64,000 nucleotides of DNA from Diadophis punctatus similis (lineage: Eukaryota > Chordata > Lepidosauria > Squamata > Dipsadidae). The first letter of the stretch is position 1. The number at the start of each line of letters is the position of its first letter. Where the stretch lies: assembly GCA_023053685.1 (NCBI GenBank), contig JALIGW010000005.1:23291501-23355500 (forward strand), given 5' to 3'. Below the pieces are notes generated by a model. It was not told the DNA's origin. It saw only the letters and a list, made by a program, of their open reading frames with translations, and did no database searches. Both the position numbers and the translations under genes were made by a program. Below, one piece after another: positions 36,660 through 47,960 of the stretch.

Positions 36660-36830
36660 TCCAAGATCAGGAGCACTTTTTCAAACTAACACATTTAGGC
36701 ATAAGGTTTCATCAGCTCTACAGCATCTGAGAAAAGGAGCTGTAGCTCACAAAAGCCTTTTAATAAAATCTGTCAGTCTGAAAAAGTGCTACCAGGCTGC
36801 TGCTCCTGATTTTGACTGGTGGTACAGTGA
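36660..36830 (+). repeat. Dispersed vertebrate repeat fragment
   Basis: GCATCTGAGAAAAGGAGCTG, TAGCTCACAAAAGCC and AATAAAATCTGTCAGTCT form a recurrent vertebrate interspersed-repeat text (GCATCTGA.GAAG..GCTGTAGCTCACGAAAGC). I cannot assign its class. Confidence 0.55.
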
Positions 36831-37263
36831 CTGATGCAGTTGCCAGCAGATTATCTGTCTCCAAGCAATCATCAAAGCAGATTCGACTTTAAGGTGCTTT
36901 TGTGCAGGAGAATTGAGGAAGGAGTAGTGGAAAACACATTCAGTAAACTTGGAGTAGCAGTTTGAATAAGAGTGAGATATAGACGTTGTGGCACTGGCAG
37001 GTTTTCAAGCTATTACAGGAAAGGGTAACCTTCAGTTTAGGAACTGTTTTCCTTTTCAGTTGCCCTGGCAACTGTGAAATCTCAGGGAGTAGTAGAACTG
37101 CCTTCAGAATTTTGCCTTGCTTTTCTGTAAAGCCAGATCAGTCAGACTATAAAAGTAAAACCATCCCTGATTTGATCATGGATGTAGGAGCCACAAGTGG
37201 GGGAGTTAATGCCCAGCATAGGCTCAACTTTTTCTACCAAGATAACATGTTAGGGAATAGGTA

Positions 37264-37545
37264 CAGGTAGTTCTTGACTTAGAATTGTTCATTTAATAGT
37301 AGTTCAAAATTATAACTACCTTAGAGTGAATTATGACCTGTCTTTCAAGTTAAGATTGTTATACATCCACCGCAGTCATGAGATCATAATTCAGGGCCTT
37401 GGCAGCTGGCTCACGTTATACTGGTTGCAGCATCCTATCATCATGGGATCCCAATTTGTGATCTTCCCAGTTGATTTCTGACAAGCAATGTGAATTGGGA
37501 AATCGGATGCACTTATCAACCATGTGATTTGCTAGCCGGGGCTGT
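37264..37545 (-). mobile_element. TA-flanked inverted-repeat element, copy 4 (truncated)
   Basis: It begins CAGGTAGTTCTTGACTTAG with TA at 37262-37263 and contains AGCATCCTATCATCATGGGA and TTGATTTCTGACAAGCAATG, as copy 3 does. The other terminus is missing. Confidence 0.72.
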
Positions 37546-38720
37546 GTAGTCAAAATAAAATACTTTCCCCTGGGAACCAAGCACGTTCTCACACCTGGCC
37601 GGAGGAAGGAAGAGTGATATCACCAGACCTGCAGACGCTGCCATGATTGGGCCATGTGACTGGTTGTTTGGGGTTGAAGGGAAAACTTTTACTTTTAATT
37701 AGGTGAAAGCCAAGGGGCCTCCCAGAGTTGGTTTTCACCAGATATATGCCAATTTGATATTTCCAATAAAGGTATTCTTTGAGGAATCTACTTTGTGGTG
37801 CCCACATACAGGTACTGAATGTAAAATAGTAAGTTGTTGTATAAAGTTAAAATGTGGTTAAAAGGAACTGTATAAACAAGTAAGTATAGAGCCAAACAGC
37901 TTTTAAATGTATGGTAAGTAGAAAGGGGGAGGTGTTTATCCCAGTGCTCCAGAAGGGAGGGGGGATAGATTACATCATAAAGAGACAGCCAATCAGATCA
38001 TAGATAGCAGGGCCACGAACTATAAAAGGCCTACTTGGAAGAGCTGAGGGAAGCTCTGTTTTGTGGTAACTTCCAAAGAGGGAAGGTTCATAGTGAATCT
38101 CTGCCTGAGTTTAACTGTCCAAGAAGGAAGTTGACAGGAGAGAAGATAGGCCCTAGGCAGTTCTGTGGGAAGCAGGTGCCAGGGTCGGGGAACTTTATTG
38201 ACTGATATATTGTGTTATTTGTAGATAGAGATAAACAGTGAAACGTGCTCTTATCTACAGGCCTAGAAATGAAGAAGAATTGGATTTGCTTAGATTTAGT
38301 CAGGAAAGCAAGGAGAGTCTCTGAGGGGAAGAAGAGAAAAGAAAGAATTAAATATCTGGTTGTGGCTGTAACAAATTCACTTGACAATTACTGAGAAGTT
38401 GTATTTAAATAAACTGTTTTCTGGTTTGTTCAAGAAACGTGTCAACGTCTGTCTATTTCTCACATAAAGCGAATCTTAAACAATCCTGCAGAGCATAGAG
38501 ATATTGTAAAAGTAAAATCAAGCCTCTAAAGAGAGAGAGAAGTGAAACAGAGGGTGCGACCCTTAGTCAGGGAGATATAAAAAGAAAAAAGAAAATTAAA
38601 CATAAATCGCTACCAAGACATATAAAACAATAAACCTGACTGGAAGGGGACGGGTGGCATCCTCGCATACCTGCCTCGGAGTTCTTGCTTGCAATGGATC
38701 TATTACTTGGAACCCTGACA
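37546..38720 (+). mobile_element. LTR-like region with promoter and poly-A signals, unresolved boundaries
   Basis: The region contains a CCAAT-type motif (37989), TATAAAAGG (38021-38029) and two poly-A signals (CAATAAAGG near 37768; AAATAAA 38407-38413). Its right end TTGGAACCCTGACA (38707-38720) is identical to the right end of the solo LTR at 39669-40075, and a CCTCGGA block precedes both. This looks like LTR material from a related retrotransposon. No matching TGTCAGG left end or target duplication was found and no retroviral protein frame is present. Confidence 0.45.
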
Positions 38721-39663
38721 TGCATTTCCACAAAATGTTTCAAAACTTCATTACCCCAATATGAGTCAGCTTCATGGATTTATGAAAGAGGAGAAGTAGA
38801 TCAATTGGCAAGTGCTCGTTCCCAAAGTGCTCTTAATGACGATCTGTCATGAATAAAAATAGAAAGAACTGTATCACCTTAAAGGCTAACTATTACCATA
38901 TCTGATTTTGTGTATCATAATCCAATTCATGAGATATGGGGAATGTGATCTTGAGAGAACATTTTATACATTCACAATTGTTGGAGAAGAGGAAAAAGCA
39001 ATGAAACAATGAGGAGAGGGTCAGAGACAGAATTATTTTAAAGGTTGAAAAAAAATGGTTTAAACAGTAAAACTAAACAAACCACAAAACTTAGGGTTTC
39101 AAGGAAGTAGCTATTTCTATCTGTGGCAGCAAAAACAGCTATAAATCTTACAGCATACAGAGATCAATGAAGCTTAGAATGAGCTTTTCATTCTAAGAGG
39201 CAGATTTATATGGCTGGAAGAGAGAGAAGAGAAAGGATAAGTGGTGGAAGTAAAAATGAGAGAGAATACTCCATAAGTTGCAGTTAAGTCAGACCTAGTT
39301 ATTATTGCCCTAGCATGGTCATTCTCACACAGAAATGGAGTTAACCTAATTTGATTCCAAGGTTTGCCCTATGTTTAATCAGTGAAAAATGGTATTGAAT
39401 CATGGAATGAACTCCAGTTTAATTGAAGTGAGTTTTTTTTTAGTTCCTTTTCTAAAATATCACTATCTTGAGGTCAAAGACAAAAGTGTCTTGGGGAGTT
39501 GAAGTTTTTCCCTAGTTGATTTTTGATATGGCCTTTCTTGCTTTTCAGATTTGTATCAATTAATTATATTGGATAAAGCCTTCTATGTAACAGAATAGAC
39601 AATAAGAATGCATTTTGTCTTTGACTTCCAAGCAATGAGACTTGGGAGAAGGGAAAGAGTAAA
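38721..39663. other. AT-rich DNA, nothing recognised
   Basis: No feature identified between the LTR-like region and the solo LTR. Confidence 0.5.
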
Positions 39664-39668
39664 GTCTG

Positions 39669-40075
39669 TGTCAGGCAGAAGCCATTTTAGTTGGGGTCTT
39701 TGGCCTGCCACACTTTATAGTCTTTTAATGTGCATTCTTTACTGTGGGAAGCTGGAAGGGGGAATTTCATGAGAGCTGTATGTAACTAATTATTTCTAGA
39801 TAGTCAAGGTCATCCTTTGTCTTCGCACTCCTGCACCTGCATGGAAGGAGATGGGTGGATTCTGCCAAGTTGGCAGTTGGAAATTTATCAACGTGATGGA
39901 ATTGGGGGAGTGGGGACAAGGGTTTGAACTTTCAACTGGGTGGAGAAACCCCGGGGACTTCAGATTCGGGTTTCTCCCAGATGTGCCAACATGGCTCTGC
40001 TAATAAATTGTAACTTTGAGGAATACTTTGCCTCGGACTCTGATTTAATTTTGGATGCTATTTGGAACCCTGACA
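39669..40075 (+). mobile_element. Solo LTR with perfect 5-bp target duplication GTCTG
   Basis: It starts TGTCAGGCAGAAGCC and ends GGAACCCTGACA; the terminal TGTCAGG/CCTGACA is a perfect inverted repeat. GTCTG flanks it on both sides (39664-39668 and 40076-40080). It contains a TATA-like ACTTTATAGTC and AATAAA near 40001. It is 407 bp, with a second copy at 13015. No internal retroelement sequence is adjacent, so it is a recombination product between two LTRs. Confidence 0.95.
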
Positions 40076-40080
40076 GTCTG

Positions 40081-41253
40081 ATTAGATTATTATCTCACAC
40101 GTCTAAAATAATTCTCTCTGTCCTTACTATGTCATCTTTTCTTCTCCTTCCTCAACTCTGGGGATTTGAATGTTTTTTTCATTCTGGAGCAGTCTCCATA
40201 AAGCTGATTTTAAAAACCTACAAAGTGTGATAATAGCATTGATTAGTCTTCAAGATTCCACAAGACTCTCTGTTACTACCAAATACCAGTAACAATATAA
40301 TCATTTAGAAATTAAGAATGTATTCATTGTGGCTCCAAGACCGTTGCAATATAGCTTCTAATTTTTCCTCCTAATAACTAAGAAACAGAGGTTTCAATTT
40401 ATAGACTATAGACCGACATAAATCAATAACGTTTTCAACATTTACCCCAATTACCAGAGAATTGTGAATATGAAATAGAAGTTATGTTTGTGCACATGTA
40501 TGTATGCCATATTTTCAGATGAGCAACTAGCATTCTGATGCTTAGTTTGGGGAGTCAATAAGTGCTGAATTAATTATGAGTGGAAAATTGTTCAGGTTGT
40601 ACAAATTCTATGTGATAAACCTCACCCTTAGTTAGTTAAATGTTCCCAGGTTCTCGATGGAACTTCTAATTGATGAAACTCTTGTCTGCACAAAAGATTT
40701 AGAAAGCTGTAATTGTTTTGCTTTATTAAACAAACCGTCTATTTTTTGTGCAAGCAACTGTTTTCCTCTCACAAAACAATGGTACAAATATAATTGCTGT
40801 GACATTTCTGGCATTTCATATGCTTTTCTCTTATTTGTACTTTTTGGCAATGTTCACTGAACTGGTTATTTTTAGATAGCTTTATCTTATAGTTTATAAT
40901 GAGATTTCCATGCATATAGGATTATACTGTAAACTTGACTGACATAAGGATTATTATCCTCTTATTCCAAATCTAAAACATAGCATTGTTATTCTGAGCA
41001 TACTTACTAATAATATATTTTGAACACCATGGGATTTAGTGCTGAACAAATATGCTTAGGAGATCTCTGTTGTTCATTGCAAATTCTAAGCATGCTTACG
41101 TTTGGCCATACAGAAGATATAATATGATTGGATCAAAACTTCATTATGTAAGTACCTAACAATTATCCCTTATCAACAGCACAAAAACTTCTCTTAATAT
41201 TGATGACATTTAAAGCATGACAAAATAATCTAACCATACCAGCCATGCTAGCC
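40081..41253. other. AT-rich DNA, nothing recognised
   Basis: No feature identified. Confidence 0.5.
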
Positions 41254-41258
41254 CCGGT

Positions 41259-41816
41259 TGTTGTGGCCCGCCCACAGCTTGTGCAGCCTGGACTTTTGGA
41301 ACCTTCAGTACCTCTTGGCAGTGCTGAGAAAGGAGGGGCTACTCCTTTCCTGAATGCAAGAGCACGCAGGGCTGCCAAGAGGCAGAAAGGTTTACTCCAG
41401 AGGAGTTCTACTCAGGAGTAAGGCTTGGGGCTAATTGGCCACTCCTCTTGTCTATTTAAGGTTATCAGTTGCAGCTAACAAGCTGCAGAGAACAACTTTG
41501 GAAAAACCCGTCTGATCAGAGTTTGCTTCGTGATACCTGTTTTGTGTTTATCTGTCGTCGTCTTGTTATCAGAGACTGAATTCTGGGAACTTTGCCAACT
41601 CTAGGAAGCTCCGTAAGAAAACTGGACTTAATTTACTCGTCATTGTTTGCAACCTCTTTGAACTAATACCAGCTATTAATGAAGTTAATTAGTAGCTGGT
41701 TGTTTGCCAACAAAGACTGTAACTTGGTGTGTGCATTCTTTACTGATAAAAGGTTTATTAGTAAAAGTGTTGCATTAAACTGCTTGTGTGGTTGTGTGCT
41801 TCGTGGGGACAGAACA
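41259..41816 (+). mobile_element. Solo LTR of a second family, 5-bp target duplication 4/5
   Basis: It begins TGTTGTGGCCCGCCC and ends GGGGACAGAACA, with TGTT/AACA inverted termini. The flanks are CCGGT (41254-41258) and CTGGT (41817-41821). It contains a TATA-like CTATTTAAGG near 41451 and ATTAAA near 41774 as a possible poly-A signal. At 558 bp it is unrelated in sequence to the other LTRs. No protein-coding retroviral sequence adjoins it. Confidence 0.85.
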
Positions 41817-41821
41817 CTGGT

Positions 41822-42876
41822 TCTTTATTTTTTGTTGCTAAAAGATTCAAGGCAAAGATCATTATGGGGGTTATTTTCAACAGAGATTTATATACAGTAT
41901 GTGTATGCATATCAGTACATATACCTATACTGTATCTACATCTGTTGCTGGAGAAAAACCCTGAGAAAACCCCCAGTAGCCTTCTTCTTTCTTTGTTACT
42001 TGGATGGCATGGTTGAGCCATTCTTCTGTTCAGTCAGGGCATGTATTAAAATATCTAAAATGGCAAGAATCTGAAAAATCTTAATCAGATATGGAAAGGT
42101 GTGTGTGTGTGTGTGTGTGTGTGTGGAAAATCCAATTCTTGTGTGCCACCCAGAGTCGTCTTTGGCATGGTGGGTGGCTATACAAATTTGATTAATAAGT
42201 AAAACAAACACACATACAAGTAACCTTATACAGCCTATTTCACAGAAGGTATTTCAGGTGTGTTGTCACATTGGCTAATCCACATTTGGTCATTTACACA
42301 TTTTGAAGCAAGTAGAAAATTCCCCAAAAGTTTACCTTTGCACATGTGTTAAGACTGGCATTTCCATAGCAACCTGCTAGCATTTTTTCCCCATTATGTA
42401 CAGTATAGCAATGTTTTTCACTATGGTGTGCAATTCCAACACAAGTGAAATGAACCTTTGCACCCATGTAAACATAGCAACTGTTTGCTTCTCTATTCCA
42501 TGCTGTTTCAACTAAATTTGCATCCTAATAATGAAATCTGTTTGGCTAAGTCTTTGCACTAAATTTCTCATGAATCCTCAGGGTTCTTTGTCTCTTATAA
42601 TATCTATTTATATTCTACACCCTTATCCAATCCCCGCCCCCCAATGATTTGGATTATCTGATGCTACTTTATAATCCCTTCATTGTTATATTTGCCTTTC
42701 TCAGAATTTCATCTTCATTTTATAACTTGTTTATATGATCTATATATGTATATGTAATCTGAAATCATGATATTGCCATATACCGGTAAGTTCATTGAAA
42801 TCCGAGAAATGTGAGAACATAATGAAACCACAATCTTAAACAGATCCTGGTGTTCCATGTGCTGAGGAATCGAGTA
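41822..42876. other. AT-rich DNA with a GT array and a LINE-end remnant
   Basis: It holds (GT)n at 42101-42124 and a decayed GCCACCCAGAGTCG...GGTGGCTATACAAATTTGA LINE 3' terminus at 42145-42200. No gene is seen. Confidence 0.6.
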
Positions 42877-42884
42877 GAATAGGG

Positions 42885-43113
42885 CAGCGGTGAAATCTAC
42901 TTACCTTCCCTACCGGTTTGTTCGCACACTTTGCACGTGCCACTATCATATGTGCTTTTTTACCCTCTGCGCATGCGCAGAAGGCTTTGCGCATCTCAGA
43001 GGTTAAAAAAAAGAAAGTGATGACATCTGGTGGGTGGGCGGTTCTCCAAACCACCAGCGGCCGCTGCTACCGGTATGCCCAAACCAGGCAGAACTGGTAG
43101 CATTTCACCCCTG
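42885..43113. mobile_element. hAT-type MITE, 8-bp target duplication 7/8
   Basis: It begins CAGCGGTGAAATCTAC and ends TAGCATTTCACCCCTG. The flanks are GAATAGGG (42877-42884) and GAATAAGG (43114-43121). It carries the perfect palindrome CTGCGCATGCGCAG at 42967-42980. Confidence 0.87.
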
Positions 43114-43118
43114 GAATA

Positions 43119-43371
43119 AGGGTGTCAAACTCGATTTCATTGAGGGCCACATCAGGTCTGTGTTTGACCTTGGGGGGCTGGGTGGGCATGGCCGGGGCCC
43201 TCCCGAGCTCCGTTTTCACTGCAGAGGCACCGCAGGCTGATCCTTTGCTGTTTCCGGGGCGGCACTGCAGGCCAGATCTAAGCACCCTGCGGGCCGGATC
43301 CTGGCTGAGGAATTCTGGGATCTGAAGTCGGCAAGTCTTAAAGTTGTCAAGTTTGGAGAGCCCTGTTCTAC
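43119..43371. mobile_element. Chimeric MITE remnant
   Basis: The left part (AGGGTGTCAAACTCG, TTTCATTGAGGGCCACATC) matches the GTGTCAAACTC family represented at 56116. The right part (GAATTCTGGGATCTGAAGTC, AAGTTTGGAGAGCCCTG) belongs to a different palindromic MITE type. It is either a composite element or two fused remnants. Confidence 0.6.
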
Positions 43372-44263
43372 AGTACTGTATTATTGTGAGCATTCGAGTA
43401 TTTGAAAATTCCTGTCCCTTTAACAAAATAAAGAGATAATATACCATCGAGGCAGGATGAGATATCTGATGTTCACTTGACATTTTTTAAAAATTACACT
43501 GTGAATGTGGCCAACTCCTTCTGCTCTGATCTCACATTTTGTTGCATTATTATCCAAGGCTATGATGAGGTTAAAAAAAGTTAAGCAGCTAAGTATGATC
43601 TGAGGATTAATTTCATTGGTGTCTTATGGAAGTGAGCAGTTTAGAACTGCATTTGCACTGCCTTTTGGGCCTATTGTGTTGTGCATATGCTGCTAATTAC
43701 TTTAATAGAATATCATAAGCCTAAAGGAATTGTGTAAAGTTACTGATGCATGAACATTTGACATTTTAGTATTATATGCTATAATGATATTTGGAAGTAA
43801 AAGGTCTTAGAAGGCAAGGTAGTAAAGTTTACTAATATAAACTTTAAAACCAATCATTGTGGGAAGAACGCAGTGACCAACCAACAATTGTGCTTTCATA
43901 ATTCTAAACAGACATATATGTCATTATATAGCTGACAATTTCTTTTTTCTTACTTAGTCATTATCTTAGATGACCATCTGGTGCTAATGCCTCATAATGG
44001 GAATTTCTTTATTTTGAATTAATGATAGTTGAAAGGTCTCCTCTATTAATTTTTATAATGCAACTGAATGGTAATGATGTCCTTTTGATGCTAGCTAATA
44101 AGGATTTAGTAGTTTAATTGTTCCTGGTGTCTTCAAAGTATTTTGTAATTATTCTCCTCTAAGGATTACACCAACGGACATAAATGGTAATAGGCATGCA
44201 TCTTCATACTGAACGTGGGAACCATATGTCTTAGTGGAAACCATTGGCTGGAATAGCATCATG

Positions 44264-44267
<4 letters not shown>
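43372..44267. other. AT-rich DNA, nothing recognised
   Basis: No feature identified. Confidence 0.5.
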
Positions 44268-44333
<66 letters not shown>

Positions 44334-44360
44334 CTGTACATATGCTCATAGAAATGAGAG

Positions 44361-44426
<66 letters not shown>

Positions 44427-44524
44427 ACCGACCGACCGACCGACCGACCGACCGACCGACCGACCGACCGACCTACCTACCTACCTACCTACCTACCTAC
44501 CTACCTACCTACCTACCTACCTAC

Positions 44525-44578
<54 letters not shown>

Positions 44579-44580
44579 CT
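44268..44580. repeat. Five-motif compound microsatellite
   Basis: The blocks in order are (GT)n 44268-44330, a 33-bp non-repeat spacer, (CT)n about 44364-44424, (CGAC)n 44425-44473, (CTAC)n to about 44526 and (TATC)n to 44578. Each neighbouring tetranucleotide block differs by one base, consistent with stepwise mutation and expansion of one array. Confidence 0.97.
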
Positions 44581-47500
44581 ATATTTTCTCTCAATTCTAT
44601 GAGACAAATTCATAAATGCTAAACTTCTGTTTTCCAAACCATTTCTCATTCTTGCGTCTACACTTTTCAACTTTCTCAAACCTGGTCCACTTGTTAAAAT
44701 TTTAAAAGAAAAAGATTGCAATATTACCGGTATGCACGACACGAGTAGAAAAGGGAGGTAAGCTGGTTTTAATTGTATGGGATTTTTCTCCTGAATAAAT
44801 CTGTTTAGAAATGTACATCAGCTGCATATTTCCATACCTGGAAAGAAAGAAGTAGAAAAAAAACAAAAACAAAACAAAACAAAACACATGCTGTGTTTAC
44901 TATCTTAAGAACTAAGAAGCACTTTAGAAATGTTATCTCAATTTAGCCAGGAGAGTAGTTAACTAAATAGCAGGTATCAATTATGTTTTGAAATAGTTAA
45001 GCTAAGGAGCAGATGGGGCCTGTTAAACTAGTACTCAAATTTTAATGATTGCAATTTCCCCCAGCAACTTACATTTTTGTGTATCTTTTTCATTTTCTTC
45101 ATCATTGGGTAATATTTACATAAGTCATACATCATGATGATGCCTTTCATACATGTAAACATAGTATCATTGATTGCAGTCACAGATCATTTTAAAAATA
45201 AATAAATGTATAAAGCTTGAAAATCTGAAAAAGTGATGCTAGCACACTCAGACATGTCCACTTTACAGCAAAAACAGATTGCTGTATCTCAAGATAAATG
45301 TACTGATTTACATAATACAGTTCAGCTAAGATCCATAAATTGTAATGCCTTCTGAATCTGAAGGTGCAGTCATAGTGCAATTCCAGAAATGAAAGATTGT
45401 TCATGATTGCATATTCTTTAAGCTTTTGACTTGCCTCGTTTTTATGAAGAATGATATATGTGCCAAAATGTTCATCTTTTAAAATGTCACCTGTAACTTG
45501 TAAATCTTAACAAGTTGACTCTTTTGATTACACATACTTCACTACTACATAATTTTACTCTGCTAGATTCAATACAGCTCAAATAATCTTGGCACTTTAA
45601 AAGAGATGCAGATAGCCCACAAAATTGAAATTATGCATAAAATTTGTGGACATCAATTTTTGGGGGAGATGCAACTCTTACTTCCTAAATTAAATTAGGG
45701 CAATGTTATAAATGATTTTGTTTCCTGTTGGAAGACTGCTTGGGGAAATTGGGTTGTTTGCTTGTTTTACTAAAAATGTTTCTGAGATCTTTGGATCTGC
45801 TATTATGAATCTTAACTTTAATGTTATTGTAATATAAATTTTTCTTTTCACATTTGGTAAAGTGATAAGAATAAAAATATGTGTAGTAAATCAAGGCACA
45901 TTGATTGAAAATAGTTTATTGCTTTTGCATCCGTTCTTGTGATACATATTTAGTTAGCTGAAAATTAGGGATACCATGTCAAAGAGTTGGAGTTTAAAAA
46001 CAAACAGGACTTTTTGTTTTATTCCACTTTTGGGCTGTCTTCCCAGTTTTGCATGATTTAAAGACTAATTCTTTTTCCTCTATCAGGTGTGTGATGTTTA
46101 AAACTCCTCAATTTTAGATAAGCATCGTTTCTGTACTTTTAAATAATGTCAAACATGAACAAAGATAGAATACTTTATCTGCATATTTGAATCTCCTTTC
46201 CATTTTAAGAATAAAGTATTCCGTTCAATATGCTGTATTTGTATAAAAGCTCTTTCTATATACATGACTTAATGTAGTCCTTCATGTGAATATATCATTT
46301 ATAGGAATGGATTTTCATACATCTTAAGATGTCGTGCTACAAGATAACCAGTTTACTTTCATTTCATCAACTTTTGTGGCCTGTATTGAGGAGATACATG
46401 AAATCAGACACATATAGTATATGAATCAATAATTAAAACAAAAAAATTGGTATCTGCATGAATCTAGAAAGAAAACATATGATAAACTAGTGGGGTTGAT
46501 TTTGTTGTTGTAACACCTGAAAATATATTGAAGCAGAAAGATAAAATAGAAGTCTTAAGTCAAAACTAGAATAAATTAAATTACATGTGGTCTGAGTAAT
46601 ATAGATTATCCCAAAATGTCTCTTGTGACCAGAAGCACCACACATCAGACTATAGTGTAGTACTGATGGACATTTTGCCGAAGTATCAAGATCAATTCCA
46701 AACAGCAGTTTTCAATCATTCCATCTGGAGGTGACACTGCCATGGATAATTCTGTTCTCCTTGCCATTTCATTAATTGTAAGTCATATTAGTAAAGTTCA
46801 TTACATCCATTAGCAAAGCTTAAAGGATGTTCCCAGGTGGAAAACTTGGTCAAAGCATAACTACAATTGAAATAGGATAAATTTTTTTCGGGGGGGGGGA
46901 TCTTGCAATCTCATTCAACAAAATCTGAAAAGAGGAAAAAAGTTGTCTAAAAAGTGGAAGATTAATTATTCATTTATTGTTTGTTCATTGTGCAATTGCC
47001 TTACGACTGGCTACATGTTTTTCTCCTATTTTTCTCCTATTGTTCATTTTGTAACTTCTCAGGCATTGAAAAAGTAGCCATTAAAACTTTTTTAATACTA
47101 CCTATACAAAAGGATATGCTCATTTCCTCATATGCATCTCTATTTCAACGTCCTTAAATTAATATTAGGAAGTCAAATTAATCAAGAGCATGCTAAACAG
47201 AGTTTTGCTGTTTGGGCATAATAGTCAAGAGACTAGAACTAAGCATAGTCTTGAGAATATCTTATTCTTTCTTTTTTGAGATTGCAAAATGTTTGGAGGT
47301 ACAAGAAACTAGAACTACATGTTATAGCATTTGAGCTAACTACTTTTTGTATTCTGCCTACAATACCGGAACCTCCCAAGATTCCATGCCTTCCTTTGGG
47401 AACAAGTAGATAAGGTTCCCATGGAGATGGGGGGGCAGGGGGAGTCTTGGATTTGTTGTGGCTGTGCAATGAGATCAAGGCTAATTCCCCACGAGCCCTT

Positions 47501-47662
47501 CTCCCTGTTTGGCTGGGACATGGCATTTCCCAACATCTCTATACAGTAAGTGATATAGACTGAACTTGTTATTTCACTCAAGGAACCTAAAATTGTAGCT
47601 TTTAGTGAAGAAAAAGTATGAAGAATTGACAAAAATACCCACCTACCTCTCACAATATAATT
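44581..47662. other. AT-rich DNA, nothing recognised
   Basis: It contains (AAAAC)n at about 44857-44885 and a G-run at 46891-46900. No gene or interspersed repeat is recognised. Confidence 0.5.
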
Positions 47663-47676
47663 TATTGCAGAGTTGT

Positions 47677-47946
47677 CCCAAAGGTGCTTTTTCAGGAGGC
47701 AACTGGACTTTCTTGTTTTTTCTTTTGAAGACATTTCGCTTCTCATCCAAGAAGCTTCTTCAGCTCTGACAGGATAATGGGGAATGGAAAGATTTATGTT
47801 CCTTGCAGGCAGCTAGTAATTTGTATCCTTTTAGAGGGTGGTTGAAGTGAAATATCTTCAAAAGAAAAACAAGAAAGTCCAGTTGCCTCCTGAAAAAGCA
47901 CCTTTGGGACAACCATGACCTGGATGACTGAGAATTTCTACAGACC
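47677..47946. mobile_element. Snap-back retroelement fragment with 14-bp target duplication
   Basis: Its two halves are the same repeat in opposite orientation. The left (47677 to about 47847) reads GAAGACATTTCGCTTCTCAT and CAAGAAGCTTCTTCAGCTC. The right (about 47850-47946) reads CTTCAAAAGAAAAACAAG, then CACCTTTGGGACAACCATGA and ACTGAGAATTTCTACAGACC. TATTGCAGAGTTGT flanks it exactly (47663-47676 and 47947-47960). It is the same family and architecture as 19754-20164. Confidence 0.82.
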
Positions 47947-47960
47947 TATTGCAGAGTTGT

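Noticed and set aside
39940..40230. 96-codon open frame starting in the solo LTR
   Set aside because: It begins inside the LTR and crosses its right boundary and target duplication.
44234..44602. Open frame with CV, SL, DRPT and YLPT repeats
   Set aside because: It is a direct translation of the compound microsatellite.
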